From Paenibacillus_S sp043945595 (GTDB taxonomy: Bacteria > Bacillota > Bacilli > Paenibacillales > NBRC-103111): 64,000 nucleotides of DNA. Position 1 is the stretch's first letter, and the number at the start of each line of letters is the position of its first letter. This document shows, piece after piece, positions 9,082 through 18,060 of this stretch. The stretch lies in the NCBI RefSeq assembly GCF_043945595.1, contig NZ_JBIFNP010000002.1:248001-312000 (forward strand). Reading direction: 5' to 3'. The notes under the pieces were generated by a model. It saw only the letters and a program-made list of their open reading frames with translations, made no database searches and was not told where the DNA came from. A program made the position numbers and the translations under genes.

Positions 9082-10737
9082 ATGAAAGAAAAAACCGGCA
9101 TCGGGGAGTCGATCGGCAGGCTCGTCAAGGATCCTTCTTCGCTCCTGCTCGTGTTGATCAGTTTTGCACTCTTATTCTTATTCGTCATTTATCCGCTCAT
9201 CTTCGTCGTCTTCATTCCAAGCGGCGAAAATTGGATCACCTTCTTCAGCAAAGGCCGCTACGGCACCGCGCTGGTAAACACGATTGTCAGCTCCACCCTG
9301 TCCGCCCTGACGGCGACGGTGTTCGGATTCATCTATGCTTATGCGATTAACTACAGCAGCATTGCAGGCAAAAAGTTTTTCCGCTTCATCGCTTTCCTGC
9401 CTTTGCTGGCTCCTTCGGTCATGAGCGGTCTCGCCTTCCTGCTGTTGTTCGGACGCGGCGGCATGGTCTCGCAATGGCTGAAAGCCTGGTTTAACATCGA
9501 GCTCGACCTGTACGGGCTGCCGGGACTGTGGATCGTGCAGACGATCTCTTATTTCCCGCTCGCCTACATGACGATTACCGGCGTGCTCCGCTCCATTTCG
9601 CCGAATCTCGAAATTGCGGCGCAAAATCTCGGCGCGAGAGGCTTTACGCTGTTCCGCACCATCACTTTGAAGCTTGCGCTTCCGGGCGTGGTCAACGCTT
9701 TCCTGCTTGTGGCAATCAACTGCTTCGCGGATTTCGGCAATCCGAAGCTGATCGGGGGCAATTACTCCCTGCTCGCCGTCGAAATTTACGGTGAAATTCT
9801 CAATAACGAGCCGGGACTGGCGTCGGTGATGGGGATCATTCTCGTCATCCCTGCGCTGATCGTGTTCTGGATACAGAACAAGCTGCTGTCCAAGGGCTCT
9901 TACTCGACCATCACGGGCAAGCCGGTGTCCGGATTGAACCGGATGACGACATCCCGCAAAACCGATATGCTGCTTTTTGCTTTCAACAGCTTGATGTCGA
10001 TTTTCATTATCGCAATGTTTGCGATTACGATCTTGTTCGCCTTCACCAAAAACTTCGGACGCGATAACACGTTTACGATGGATCATATCATGAAGGTCGT
10101 GTTCAATCCGTCCTCGCCGGCGGTACTGAACAGTCTGGTTTTATCGCTGATCAGCTCGCTTCTGGCCGTAGCGTTCGCGCTCGTCCTGGCCTATATCATT
10201 GTGCGCAAGCCGTTTCCAGGCAAAGGGCTGCTTGATTTTACCGCCGTCCTGCCGATCGCCCTTCCGGGCACGTTCGTCGGTCTCGCTCTGATCGTCGCTT
10301 TCAGCTCCGGCCCGATCATCCTGCAGGGCTCCGCCGTTCTCATCATTGTGGCGATGCTGCTCAAGCAAATGCCGGTCGGCTACCGCGGACTCACCGCTTC
10401 GTTCAAGCAGGTGGACAAATCCATCGAAGAAGCGGCCACCAACCTTGGCGCGGACAGCCGCAAAACGCTGACGACCATCGTCTTCCCGATGCTGCAAAAA
10501 ACCGTCGTAGCCAATTTCGTCTACGCGTTCATGAAAAATATGAATACGCTGAGCACGATTGTCTTTCTGATTACGCCAAAATGGGTCGTCGCCGCCGTTT
10601 CCATCTTCAACTATGCGGAAACCGGCACCTACTATTGGGCCGCAGCCGTCGCCGTAGGACTGATGGCCGCAACGCTCGGAACGCTCGGCGTGATGAAGCT
10701 GATCTTCCGGTCCAAAGTAAAAATATTCGATTTCTAG
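9082..10737 (+). CDS. ABC permease with two fused transmembrane halves (FbpB type)
   Basis: Membrane channel of the importer, 551 residues, about twelve hydrophobic segments arranged as two homologous halves. Each half has its own EAA loop that contacts the ATPase: EIAAQNLGARGFTLFRTITL near residue 180 and EEAATNLGADSRKTLTTIV near 455. The fused arrangement is typical of FbpB, AfuB and PhnU-like permeases, where one chain replaces the usual dimer. ATG 9082 follows AAAGGTGG. It lies between the binding protein and the ATPase, and the next start is only 19 bp beyond its stop, which supports a single operon. Confidence 0.92.
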   Translation: MKEKTGIGESIGRLVKDPSSLLLVLISFALLFLFVIYPLIFVVFIPSGENWITFFSKGRYGTALVNTIVSSTLSALTATVFGFIYAYAINYSSIAGKKFFRFIAFLPLLAPSVMSGLAFLLLFGRGGMVSQWLKAWFNIELDLYGLPGLWIVQTISYFPLAYMTITGVLRSISPNLEIAAQNLGARGFTLFRTITLKLALPGVVNAFLLVAINCFADFGNPKLIGGNYSLLAVEIYGEILNNEPGLASVMGIILVIPALIVFWIQNKLLSKGSYSTITGKPVSGLNRMTTSRKTDMLLFAFNSLMSIFIIAMFAITILFAFTKNFGRDNTFTMDHIMKVVFNPSSPAVLNSLVLSLISSLLAVAFALVLAYIIVRKPFPGKGLLDFTAVLPIALPGTFVGLALIVAFSSGPIILQGSAVLIIVAMLLKQMPVGYRGLTASFKQVDKSIEEAATNLGADSRKTLTTIVFPMLQKTVVANFVYAFMKNMNTLSTIVFLITPKWVVAAVSIFNYAETGTYYWAAAVAVGLMAATLGTLGVMKLIFRSKVKIFDF

Positions 10738-10755
10738 ATAGAGGGAGTGGGCATA

Positions 10756-11841
10756 ATGAGCACACAGGTGCTGCTTGATCTCAAGAACGTGAACAAAGTG
10801 TTCGGACATAATCACGTGCTCAAACACATTGACTTGCAAATAGAACGGGGGAAATTCATTACGTTTCTCGGTCCGAGCGGCTGCGGGAAAACGACCCTTT
10901 TACGCTCGATCGCAGGCTTTTACACGATAGATGAAGGCGAAATCCAAATCGACGGCAAGCGGGTGAACGATCTGCCGCCGTATAAACGGGGAACGCCGAT
11001 GGTGTTCCAGGAATACGCGTTGTTCCCGCATATGACCGTATTCGATAACGTCGCTTACGGGCTGGATATTCAAAAGCGCCCGGAGGCCGAGGTGCAGGAG
11101 CGCGTTCAGGCGGCTCTCGCCAAGGTCAAATTGACCGGACTGGAGGAGCGCTATCCGCACCAAATGTCCGGAGGCCAGCAGCAGCGCGTAGCTATGGCCC
11201 GCGCGCTGGTTATGAACTCGCCGATCATTCTGCTCGACGAGCCGCTCAGCAACCTGGACGCCAAGCTGCGGGAGGAAGTGCGGGTCGAGCTGCGCAGTAT
11301 CCAGCTGGAGCTCGGTCTGACCGTAATCTACGTGACGCACGATCAGCTGGAGGCGCTATCCATGTCCGATTATATCGTCGTCTTCAACAAAGGTGCGATC
11401 GATCAGTACGGAACGCCCCACGAGATTTACTATAAGCCACGCACACGCTATGTCGCGGACTTTATCGGCACGACCAACTTTGTCGAAGCGACCGTCCGGG
11501 AGACGTCCGGCACTTCGGCGACCGTAACCTACGGCGACCACGGCCACAGCGTGACCGTACAGACCGATGAGCAGGTAGCTGCCGGCGAAAAGGTGCTGCT
11601 GAGCATTCGTCCCGAGTCGCTGCGGATCAATCAGCCGGAAGCTGGCGACTTCGTCGTCAAAGCCGTCGTCAAATCGTCCATGTTCCTGGGCGAGAAGGAA
11701 CGGTATTTCCTCGCAGGCTACAATGGGACCGAGTGGATTGTCGATGCCTACGATATCGGCCACACGTCCTTCGAGGGCAATGTGGAAATCCGCGCGGCAG
11801 CGGACAAAATTCATTTGATCAAAGACGACGGCAGCGCCTAA
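10756..11841 (+). CDS. ABC importer ATPase (FbpC/PotA type)
   Basis: Nucleotide-binding subunit that powers the fused permease. Start ATG 10756 with GAGGGAG just upstream is preferred to GTG 10747. Walker A GPSGCGKTT (about residue 40), Q-loop VFQEYALFPHMTV, signature MSGGQQQRVAMARAL (about 138), Walker B IILLDEPLSNLD (about 158) and the switch histidine in VIYVTHDQLEAL are all intact. The C-terminal third after about residue 240 is a TOBE-like regulatory domain (VLLSIRPESLRIN). Length 361 residues fits the family. A structured repeat and a terminator follow the stop, so the second binding protein at 12125 may rely on read-through or its own promoter. Confidence 0.94.
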   Translation: MSTQVLLDLKNVNKVFGHNHVLKHIDLQIERGKFITFLGPSGCGKTTLLRSIAGFYTIDEGEIQIDGKRVNDLPPYKRGTPMVFQEYALFPHMTVFDNVAYGLDIQKRPEAEVQERVQAALAKVKLTGLEERYPHQMSGGQQQRVAMARALVMNSPIILLDEPLSNLDAKLREEVRVELRSIQLELGLTVIYVTHDQLEALSMSDYIVVFNKGAIDQYGTPHEIYYKPRTRYVADFIGTTNFVEATVRETSGTSATVTYGDHGHSVTVQTDEQVAAGEKVLLSIRPESLRINQPEAGDFVVKAVVKSSMFLGEKERYFLAGYNGTEWIVDAYDIGHTSFEGNVEIRAAADKIHLIKDDGSA

Positions 11842-11891
11842 AATAAGCGGCAGGGCTCCTGCGGCGCCGGATTGGAACTTGAACGTCATTC

Positions 11892-11988
11892 AAAATCCCC
11901 CCACAAAGTGGGGGTCATGCTTCGAAGCGGATTCAGGTACTTTGCGGGGACCCCGAAAACATATAAATTCCGATATGTAAAAAAAAAG
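11892..11988 (+). repeat. Dispersed structured repeat A, copy 1
   Basis: About 95 nt that recur at 59645-59739 with roughly a dozen differences. Core: CCCCACAAAGTG, then GCTTCGAAGC (self-complementary), then CAGGTACTTTGCGGGGACC. The first block can pair with ACTTTGCGGGG (one A-C mismatch) and encloses the inner hairpin. The repeat ends in an AT-rich tail with ATATAAATT and an A-run. No coding frame is conserved. Copy 1 sits in the 283 bp gap after the ABC ATPase gene. Confidence 0.75.
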
Positions 11989-12011
11989 GAAAACAACCGT
12001 TTTCCTTTTTT
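11984..12011. terminator. Bidirectional hairpin terminator after the ABC ATPase
   Basis: AAAAAGGAAAAC and GTTTTCCTTTTT are separated by four bases and form an almost perfect stem with an A-run before and a T-run after it. It should end transcription of the importer operon from the left. Confidence 0.8.
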
Positions 12012-12124
12012 GGCGTTGCCGGCGGCGGAAGTGCTGGAAGCCCGCATACGGCAGGCGCTGCCGCGCAGGCTTCGGTACTTACTTACGTTTCAGAATCATC
12101 GATCATAACAAGGAGGCGGTTGGC

Positions 12125-13138
12125 ATGTGGAAAAAAGGCATCATCATTCTGGCCCTGCTGGCCTGTGTCTTCATAGGCTATCCCTTCTACACGGCCCAGA
12201 CAAGCAGCCAGCCGCTGAAGGTATATGTCGTGTTTCAGGAGGATGAAGGGCGGGCGCTGCTCGAGAAATTCAAGAAGTCGACGGATCAGTCCTACGAAAT
12301 GATCCGTATGTCCAGCGGCGAAGCCAGCTATCATCTGATCGCCATGAACAAAAGCGGAATCGATGTCGTGCTCGGGGGCCCGGCGGATTTGCATGAGCAG
12401 CTGAAAAACAACGGGAAGCTGCTCCGCTACGCCTCCCCGATGCGGGATAACATCCCTGCCCAATATAAAGATAAGGATGGCTATTGGACAGGAATTTATA
12501 TGGGTGCGCTGTCCATTGGCGTCAATCAGACGATATGGCGGCAGGACGCCCAGCTGGCCTCGCTGCCGCTGCCTCAGCGGTACGAGGATCTGCTTCGCCC
12601 CGAGCTGAAGGGCAAAATCGAAATCCCGGACCCGGAAACGTCCGGCACAGGCTATACGCTGCTGGCTTCGCTGGCCCAGCAGCGGGGCGAGGATGAGGCC
12701 GTCCGCTTGATGCTGGAGCTGAAAAAACAGAGCTCCTCCACCACCTTCTCCGGCATTACGTCCGCCCAGCGGCTGGCGGTCGGCGATGTGGCCGCCGTCG
12801 TCAGCTTTCTTGGCGACCAGCTTCGCTTCACCAATTCAGGCTACGACATCCGGTCGTATATCCCGCCGCAGGCGGGCTGGGAGATCGGCGCGGTGTCCGT
12901 GCTCAAGGGCGGGAACAATGCGGACGCGGCGAAGAAGCTGATCGACTTCGTCCTGTCTCGCGAGGTGCAGACGGATTACATGAACACCGCATTCTCCTTC
13001 CCCGTCCTGCCGGGCATTACCGTCCATCCGCTGCTGTCGCCGGTCAAGCTGGAAAACCTGCTGGCGACCTACCGCTTCGATGTCGCGGCCCAGCACCGGG
13101 AATCGCTGCTCGGCAAATGGCGGTCAGCGAAGGAATAA
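12125..13138 (+). CDS. Second AfuA/FbpA-type substrate-binding protein
   Basis: Paralogue of the binding protein at 7940: the same blocks recur (VYVVFQEDEGRALLEKFKK, IRMSSGEASYHLI, KDGYWTGIYMGALSIGVNQ, KGKIEIPDPETSGTGYTLL, VSFLGDQLRFTNSGYDIRSY). It has 337 residues and a hydrophobic N-terminus (GIIILALLACVFIGYPFY) with a cysteine but no standard lipobox spacing. RBS AAGGAGG, ATG start. It is separated from the importer by a terminator and repeat A. It may share the 9082/10756 importer as a second ligand receptor, or feed ligand information to the nearby kinase. Its divergence from the first copy argues for a different ligand or role. Confidence 0.85.
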   Translation: MWKKGIIILALLACVFIGYPFYTAQTSSQPLKVYVVFQEDEGRALLEKFKKSTDQSYEMIRMSSGEASYHLIAMNKSGIDVVLGGPADLHEQLKNNGKLLRYASPMRDNIPAQYKDKDGYWTGIYMGALSIGVNQTIWRQDAQLASLPLPQRYEDLLRPELKGKIEIPDPETSGTGYTLLASLAQQRGEDEAVRLMLELKKQSSSTTFSGITSAQRLAVGDVAAVVSFLGDQLRFTNSGYDIRSYIPPQAGWEIGAVSVLKGGNNADAAKKLIDFVLSREVQTDYMNTAFSFPVLPGITVHPLLSPVKLENLLATYRFDVAAQHRESLLGKWRSAKE

Positions 13139-13221
13139 TAGCTTGCAGCTGCCGAACCCCCGTCTCCTTCTTCCGCAGCCCGGGCTGGGAAAGAAGCTGC
13201 GGAGCTGTCGGGAAAAGAGCA

Positions 13222-13265
13222 GGGCCCGTGTCAGGAGAAGGAATAAACTCTCCTGACACGGGCCC
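13222..13265. terminator. 17 bp perfect hairpin between convergent genes
   Basis: GGGCCCGTGTCAGGAGA (13222-13238) is exactly complementary to 13249-13265 across a 10-base loop. No T-run follows, so efficiency is uncertain, but it lies between the binding-protein gene and the convergent DinB-like gene. Confidence 0.6.
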
Positions 13266-13383
13266 TTAGCGAATCTGCGGATGCCAAGGACCGCAGCTTC
13301 GTCCGCTGCCGCGCGGCGCCGTAACGCGGCCGGGATTCGCGCGCGCCGCGGCATCCCGAGCGCAAGGCTGCGCTCGCTTAAGC

Positions 13384-13926
13384 TTAGCCTGCAATAAACG
13401 CATGCAGGCGTTCTTTTTGCAGCAGATGATGCCGGTAATGCATTTCGACCAGCGCGAACCATTCTTCGGCGTTCATACCGCCGAGCCTCGGATGGGCGAC
13501 CTTCACGTGCGCCGGTATGCTACCCAGCTGGGGTTCAAGCTCTCCGGCGCGGCGAAGCACCGCCTGAAGTCCCTCAACCAGCTGGCGCTTGCTTTCCGCC
13601 TGAGCGGGGTCGGGCCGTGCGGAGGCCGGCACCACAATGCGGACCGGCGGAAAGCCGCCCATGGCGAACACCGCCTCCCCGGCCTCGTTTTTGACCGGCA
13701 TCTCTGCTGCGGAGAGCACTGCTTCTTCACTTAAGGCGCGGCACTTGTCCACATTGGCGAGCTGCAGGTGATTCGCCGTCTCGATGAGGTGCACGTACAT
13801 TTGCCCGAGCGACCACGCATCCTTCGCCGGCTTCCGTCTCAGCTGTTCATCGCTATAGTTGTCGAGCTCCTCAATATAATGACTTGTCCATTTCTCCAGG
13901 CTTTGCAAAACTTCGGTTGAATTCAT
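13384..13926 (-). CDS. DinB-like (YfiT/DUF664-type) four-helix protein
   Basis: Small protein of 180 residues in the DinB/YfiT superfamily, metal-binding four-helix bundles often linked to thiol transfer or stress. The pattern of spaced histidines typical of the fold is seen: MYVHLIETANHLQ (about residue 48) and the late HYRHHLL (about 162), with SLEKWTSHYIEELDNYSDEQL at the start. ATG 13926. It follows the WYL-type regulator gene with a 68 bp gap on the same strand, so that regulator may control it. The reaction cannot be assigned. Confidence 0.75.
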   Translation of the reverse strand: MNSTEVLQSLEKWTSHYIEELDNYSDEQLRRKPAKDAWSLGQMYVHLIETANHLQLANVDKCRALSEEAVLSAAEMPVKNEAGEAVFAMGGFPPVRIVVPASARPDPAQAESKRQLVEGLQAVLRRAGELEPQLGSIPAHVKVAHPRLGGMNAEEWFALVEMHYRHHLLQKERLHAFIAG

Positions 13927-13994
13927 CCGTAACCACGGCTCCTTTTATATGAAAGATAGCCCTAGTATACGAGACCGCTGCTGACAGCAGTATG

Positions 13995-14944
13995 TCAGTA
14001 GTGTTTGAACATTTTTTCCGCTTCGTCCCGAAGGCGCTGCCGCAGCGATTCCGGCTCCAGCACGACCGCATGGGCTCCCCAGCTCAAGATCCAGTACAGC
14101 ACCTCCTCCGGCCGTCGGACCCTCAAGGTGACGAGCAGCCCTTCAGGGATATCCTCCATCGACTCCATATAAAAGCTGCCTGCTTCTCTTACCCGCTCCG
14201 CCGCTTCGAAATCGAATAGTACCTTCACTGTCATCCCGCGGTCATCGGCAGGGGCATAATGCGCAAGCTGAAAGCCGTCGGGCAGCTGGAAGCCGTCGGC
14301 CAATACCGTAAGGCCGCTCATCCGGGATACGCGGAAATGGCGCAGCGCCTGCCGCAGCTCACAGTAAGCAAGCAGCATCCAGGACCCCGCACAAAAATAA
14401 GTCCGTAAGGAGCCGCCTCGCGGACGCTGTGGCGCTCTTCATTTGCAGCGGCTATGCCTTTGGCGTAGTGAAAGCGAATCTTCCGCCGCTCCAGGATGGC
14501 ATCGCGCAGCGCCGCAAAGTTCTCCGCCTCCTCCCCTTGATTCGCCGTCTCGACCCGTGCGCCAAGCAGACGGATCGCCGCCCTTACCCGCTCCGCCTCC
14601 GTGCGAGCGTCTGCCGGCAGCGCCCCCTCGATCTTCCTGGCCGCATCCGCCGCCTTAGCCCCGTAGATCCTGTCGAACTGCTGTCCTACGAAATCCGTAC
14701 CGACCAGCAGCGCTACCGCTTCCTCTGCCGTAAAGCGCAGAGGCGGCAGGAAATATCCCTCCATCAAGGAGTATCCCGTCCCCGGAGCGCCGATAATCGG
14801 GACTCCCGCCTCGCTGAGCGCCTGCATATCCCGGTAGATAGTCCGAACGCTCGTCTCGAAGCCTGCAGCCAAATCCTCGGCACGAAGCGTCCCTTTACGC
14901 TGCAGCTCCAGCACAATAGCCAGCATACGGTCTGTTTTGTTCAT
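13995..14944 (-). CDS. WYL-domain transcription regulator (frameshift at a GGACCCC tract)
   Basis: YafY-type repressor or activator. The N-terminal HTH reads DRMLAIVLELQRKGTLRAEDLAAGFETSVRTIYRDMQALSEAG, followed by GYSLMEGYFLPPLRFTAEEAVAL, then a WYL domain with AAPYGLIFVRG and, in another frame, SWMLLAYCELRQALRHFRVSRM. The switch lies at 14382-14388, where the plus strand reads GGACCCC; one more C restores one protein of about 316 residues. Its C-terminus (VLYWILSWGAHAVVLEPESLRQRLRDEAEKM) is typical of the family. It is divergent from the DUF2269-like gene and upstream of the DinB-like gene. Confidence 0.85.
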
Positions 14945-15023
14945 ATGTCCCCGCTTCCCGGAGCCTCACCCGAATGATTTCCCCTTCGGTATTGCATCCT
15001 ATTTCTTATAAATGTGCAAAAAA

Positions 15024-15039
15024 CTGGACCCGGGTCCAG
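15024..15039. promoter_or_regulatory. 16 bp perfect palindrome in a divergent promoter region
   Basis: CTGGACCCGGGTCCAG lies 80 bp upstream of the WYL regulator start and about 95 bp upstream of the next plus-strand gene. It is a candidate operator for the WYL regulator, or simply a hairpin. It contains two GGWCC sites. Confidence 0.4.
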
Positions 15040-15132
15040 CTGCTTACGCGACCCTGGTACATGTCGCCTATCCTGTGATAACGCTATACTTGCTCTAGCT
15101 ATGCAATTCAATTCCAAGGAGGCTTGGGAACC

Positions 15133-15729
15133 ATGCAAGATGTCATCATTTCCGTCGCCACCCTGATCATGACGCTGCTTGTCGCAGGTATTGTCTACAC
15201 TTTCGCCAAACGGGGCTCCATCCGGCTCACCCTGCGCCAAAAAAACGTTTGGCTTGTGCTGCATATCTTCTTCGTCATCATCTACTTCGGAGGTCTGCTC
15301 GGCTCTCTGCTGCTCGCCTGGACGACTCACTTCACGTCCGACCGCTCTCTGATCGCAGCCGCACATACGTTCATTCCGTATTGCGACCATTTTATGATTA
15401 TTCCCGGCGCCTTCGGCTGCCTCATTACGGGAATTTGGCTGTCCGTCCGAACGCAGTGGGGCTTAACCAAACATTATTGGGTGATCGCGAAATGGGTTGG
15501 CAATATGGCGATTATCGTCTTCGGCGGCTCGCTGATGCGGATATGGATCAGCCGGACGCTGCAAACGTCCTTAGATCCGGCTGTGCCCCCTTTGCAAAAC
15601 CCGGCCTATCTCGAATACCGGCTTTGGCTGACGTCAGGGCTTGTATTCAGTCTCGGCGTTCTGTTGTTTCTTGTGGTCATTTCCTATTTCAAGCCTTGGG
15701 GCAAACGGGAGAAACGCCGGCAAGCCTAA
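15133..15729 (+). CDS. DUF2269-like integral membrane protein
   Basis: Predicted membrane protein of 198 residues with four clear hydrophobic segments: VATLIMTLLVAGIVYTFA, VWLVLHIFFVIIYFGGLLGSLLLAW, WVGNMAIIVFGGSL and LVFSLGVLLFLVVISYF. The layout and the early HIFFVIIYFGG segment fit DUF2269. ATG 15133 with AAGGAGG at good spacing is chosen over TTG 15124. It stands alone, divergent from the WYL regulator. No function is known to me for this family. Confidence 0.7.
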   Translation: MQDVIISVATLIMTLLVAGIVYTFAKRGSIRLTLRQKNVWLVLHIFFVIIYFGGLLGSLLLAWTTHFTSDRSLIAAAHTFIPYCDHFMIIPGAFGCLITGIWLSVRTQWGLTKHYWVIAKWVGNMAIIVFGGSLMRIWISRTLQTSLDPAVPPLQNPAYLEYRLWLTSGLVFSLGVLLFLVVISYFKPWGKREKRRQA

Positions 15730-16135
15730 CTATGCTTCGCACGGCCCCTCCCCGCTTGCCGCCGCTATTTTTAACCGGCTCGTTCGCACGCACATACGAT
15801 ACGCAGCTCCATGGCAGCTTCTTCTCTGCTAACGGCAGCCTTAACTCAACACCTTCGGAATTCGGCGGGAGAACGGTTCTTGTGATTGCCATGGAATAAA
15901 TCGGGATTATTGTATCAAAAACGAGCTTTCCAATAAAGGCTTCAGCAAACTCCGCATAGCGGCACCAGGATACCAGCCGTCACAAGAGCGGTCACAGGTG
16001 ATAGCTGTCTCGTCATTTATAGGTTATACCTATAATATTCATCTTTTTTATATATTTCAATAACATCCTTCCGTCCTGCTACAATAAGCATATGAACTCT
16101 CGTAAGACGCGTTTTTTATTTGGAGGAGGGGTTAT
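15730..16135. other. 406 bp intergenic region with an operator-like repeat
   Basis: I find no gene. Near the right end TATAGGT (16018-16024) and ACCTATA (16028-16034) form an inverted repeat with a three-base loop. It overlaps TATAAT at 16031-16036, a plausible -10 for the methyltransferase at 16136, so a repressor could bind there. The -35 is poor. The rest shows nothing I can name. Confidence 0.5.
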
Positions 16136-16828
16136 ATGAACCGGTACCGTTCGGTCAAAGAACAGTTTGATGCCGTAGCTACTGAGTATGATCAGCAGAG
16201 AAGACATTTGATTCCTTGCTTTGATGATTTTTACGGGATGGCGCTGAGTCTGGCGGACAGTCCGAAGGAACAGCCGCGTATTCTCGATTTGGGGGCGGGT
16301 ACCGGGTTGTTCTCCGGCATGATCCTGCAAAAATATCCCGACGCCCGCCTCACGCTGGTCGATTTAAGCGACAGCATGCTGAAGGTCGCCCGTGAAAGGC
16401 TGAAGCCGTACCCCCATGTGGAGTTTATTACGGCCGATTATTCCAGCTGTTCGTTCCCGGACTCGTACGATATCGTGATTTCCTCGCTGTCGATTCATCA
16501 CCTGACCCACCCGGCCAAAAGATCGCTGTTCCAGACCGTTTACAGCGTGCTTGCGGATGACGGCGTATTTGTCAATGCCGATCAGGTGCAAGGCCGCACG
16601 CCCGAAACGGATGCGTACTATCGGAAGCGCTGGCTGGAAGCCATCGGGCAAAGCGGTCTCCCGCAAGAAGCGATCAATGCCTCGATCGAGCGCCGGAAGA
16701 TCGACATTAACGCCACGCTCGAGGACCAGCTGCTGTGGCTTGAGCAGACCGGCTTTGCGGAGGTCGACTGTATGTACAAAAGCCTCGACTTCGCCGTATT
16801 CTATGGAAAGAAGCCGATGAATCGCTAA
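16136..16828 (+). CDS. Class I SAM-dependent methyltransferase
   Basis: Soluble methyltransferase of 230 residues. The SAM-binding motif I is ILDLGAGTGLFSGM (about residue 48), motif II LTLVDLSDSML (about 73), and the post-motif DIVISSLSIHHLTHP (about 110) is typical of UbiE/Tam-like small-molecule methyltransferases. RBS GGAGGAGGGG, ATG 16136. It is alone in its direction and ends before a hairpin terminator at 17094. The inverted repeat over its -10 suggests regulation. Substrate unknown. Confidence 0.88.
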   Translation: MNRYRSVKEQFDAVATEYDQQRRHLIPCFDDFYGMALSLADSPKEQPRILDLGAGTGLFSGMILQKYPDARLTLVDLSDSMLKVARERLKPYPHVEFITADYSSCSFPDSYDIVISSLSIHHLTHPAKRSLFQTVYSVLADDGVFVNADQVQGRTPETDAYYRKRWLEAIGQSGLPQEAINASIERRKIDINATLEDQLLWLEQTGFAEVDCMYKSLDFAVFYGKKPMNR

Positions 16829-16880
16829 AAGCTTTGCTTCCGGAGCCAGCCCAGATTCACCAAGACACGCCTGACGATTC

Positions 16881-16947
16881 GATTCATTTGGGTTTGATTC
16901 GCTTGGGTTTAGGTACGGTTGAGTTCGGTATAGTTGAGTTCGGTTGA
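16881..16947. repeat. Two short 15 nt-period direct repeats
   Basis: GATTCATTTGGGTTT is followed directly by GATTCGCTTGGGTTT (16881-16910). Then GTTGAGTTCGG recurs at 16918 and 16933, again 15 nt apart. One frame runs through them but has no start, so I do not call a gene. The origin is unclear. Confidence 0.5.
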
Positions 16948-17093
16948 TTCTGCACGGTTGGATTCAATGCGGGGCAGCAGGTCTACGTAGTGGTTCTTCA
17001 TCACGGTTCGGCAGTCCTGTCAATCCGGGCCTGCTCCCGAGAGGACGGCCTGCTCCTCAACCGGGCTAAAGCATACAGGGTCCCTTAGCAAAA

Positions 17094-17133
17094 ATAAGCC
17101 CGTCGCAGCTGCTTCCAGCCGTGACGGGCTTAT
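17094..17133. terminator. Hairpin terminator downstream of the methyltransferase
   Basis: ATAAGCCCGTC (17094-17104) pairs with GACGGGCTTAT (17123-17133). An A-run precedes and GCTATTTT follows, so it can work in both directions. Confidence 0.75.
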
Positions 17134-17157
17134 GCTATTTTGGCGGCAGACGCCTGG

Positions 17158-17368
17158 AGAAGACGCCTGTATGGGAGGCCACTGAAAAAGGTATCGCTCC
17201 GAGTACGGAACATTCTTCCGATCGCTGTTGTCCCTGGATTTCTTTGATTATATCCCGCTTGTAGCGGTTGAAATCCAAGGACAAAGGCGAACGCTTTCGC
17301 TTCTACAGAACGATTCCGCACTCTCCGCTAGTTTTTTAGTCGCCTCCTGTATGGCCGTCTTTTTTTTC
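17158..17368. repeat. Dispersed structured repeat B, copy 1 (long form)
   Basis: A nested inverted repeat shared with 19195-19333. GAGTACGGAA (17201-17210) faces TTCCGCACTC (17314-17323). Outside this, GGCCACTGAAAAA faces TTTTTTAGTCGCC. The copy carries an extra arm absent from copy 2: TTGTCC, GGATTTC (17228-17242) against GAAATCC, GGACAA (17270-17284). Shared primary sequence includes CGATCGCT, TTTCGCTT, ACAGAACGATTCCG and CTCTCCGCTAG. It ends in GTCTTTTTTTT. No protein is encoded. Confidence 0.75.
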
Positions 17369-17427
17369 GCGGCAGCAAGAACGCTCCCGCAGCTGCCTCC
17401 TGAATCCGGCCGCCGCTATGTCATCGC

Positions 17428-17850
17428 TTACAGCTTATGCTCGCCTGTGCTTTGGAAAAACTCAAGAATTTCCCCGTTTAGGCCTTTGACGAAAGCAATG
17501 CGGACAGGCGTCGGCGGAAACTTGCCCAGCACCGTATCCTTCGGCTCTATCGTCACCTCGGCACCGGCCGCCACGGCAGCCGCTACAGCCGCGTCTACAT
17601 CATCGCTGCGGAAAGCCACATGGAAGAAGGCCCCTGCCGGCGGCTGCTCCTCCGTACCTCCGGCGAACACTTCCAAATAGTTGCCGTCGCCTGTATCCAG
17701 CAGAACAATGCGCTTGTCGCCCTCGCCCCAGCTGTTGGCTTCCTTAAAGCCCAGACCCTCAGTGTAAAAACGGACCGTCGCTTCGAAATCATACGCTCTC
17801 AGCGCCAGATGATGAAAGCCGCCGCCGCCGATTTTTGCATTGTTGCCCAT
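17428..17850 (-). CDS. VOC-superfamily (glyoxalase/dioxygenase-like) protein
   Basis: A 140-residue protein with two beta-alpha-beta-beta-beta modules. It begins GGGFHHLALRAYDFEATVRFYTEGLGF, where the His sits in the usual first metal position. The module-two sequence FFHVAFRSDDVDAAVAAAVAAGA supplies another His, and EILEFFQ the C-terminal Glu. RBS GAGGAGG before ATG 17850. Many such proteins are lyases, isomerases or resistance proteins; the substrate cannot be assigned. It is divergent from the acyltransferase and lies between the two copies of repeat B. Confidence 0.85.
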   Translation of the reverse strand: MGNNAKIGGGGFHHLALRAYDFEATVRFYTEGLGFKEANSWGEGDKRIVLLDTGDGNYLEVFAGGTEEQPPAGAFFHVAFRSDDVDAAVAAAVAAGAEVTIEPKDTVLGKFPPTPVRIAFVKGLNGEILEFFQSTGEHKL

Positions 17851-18024
17851 TCGTTTGCCTCCTCTTGCATCGTGAATGATTTGTCCTTATTCAGTATATC
17901 TGAATTGAGGAGCCAGCGGAATGAGTTACATGGAAGTAACTTAGTATTGCATTTCTAGGGACTGAGCCCTGCCGGGATGAAAAAAGGGTTGAAGTTGACT
18001 CCCCATTGATTTACACTAGTTATT

Positions 18025-18040
18025 GTTCTTTATTAAGAAC
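18025..18040 (+). promoter_or_regulatory. Inverted repeat just upstream of the acyltransferase RBS
   Basis: GTTCTT and AAGAAC flank TATT, five bases before the AGGAGG ribosome binding site. It may be an operator or a small 5' hairpin that affects translation. Confidence 0.4.
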
Positions 18041-18060
18041 AATAAAAGGAGGAAGTTGCG

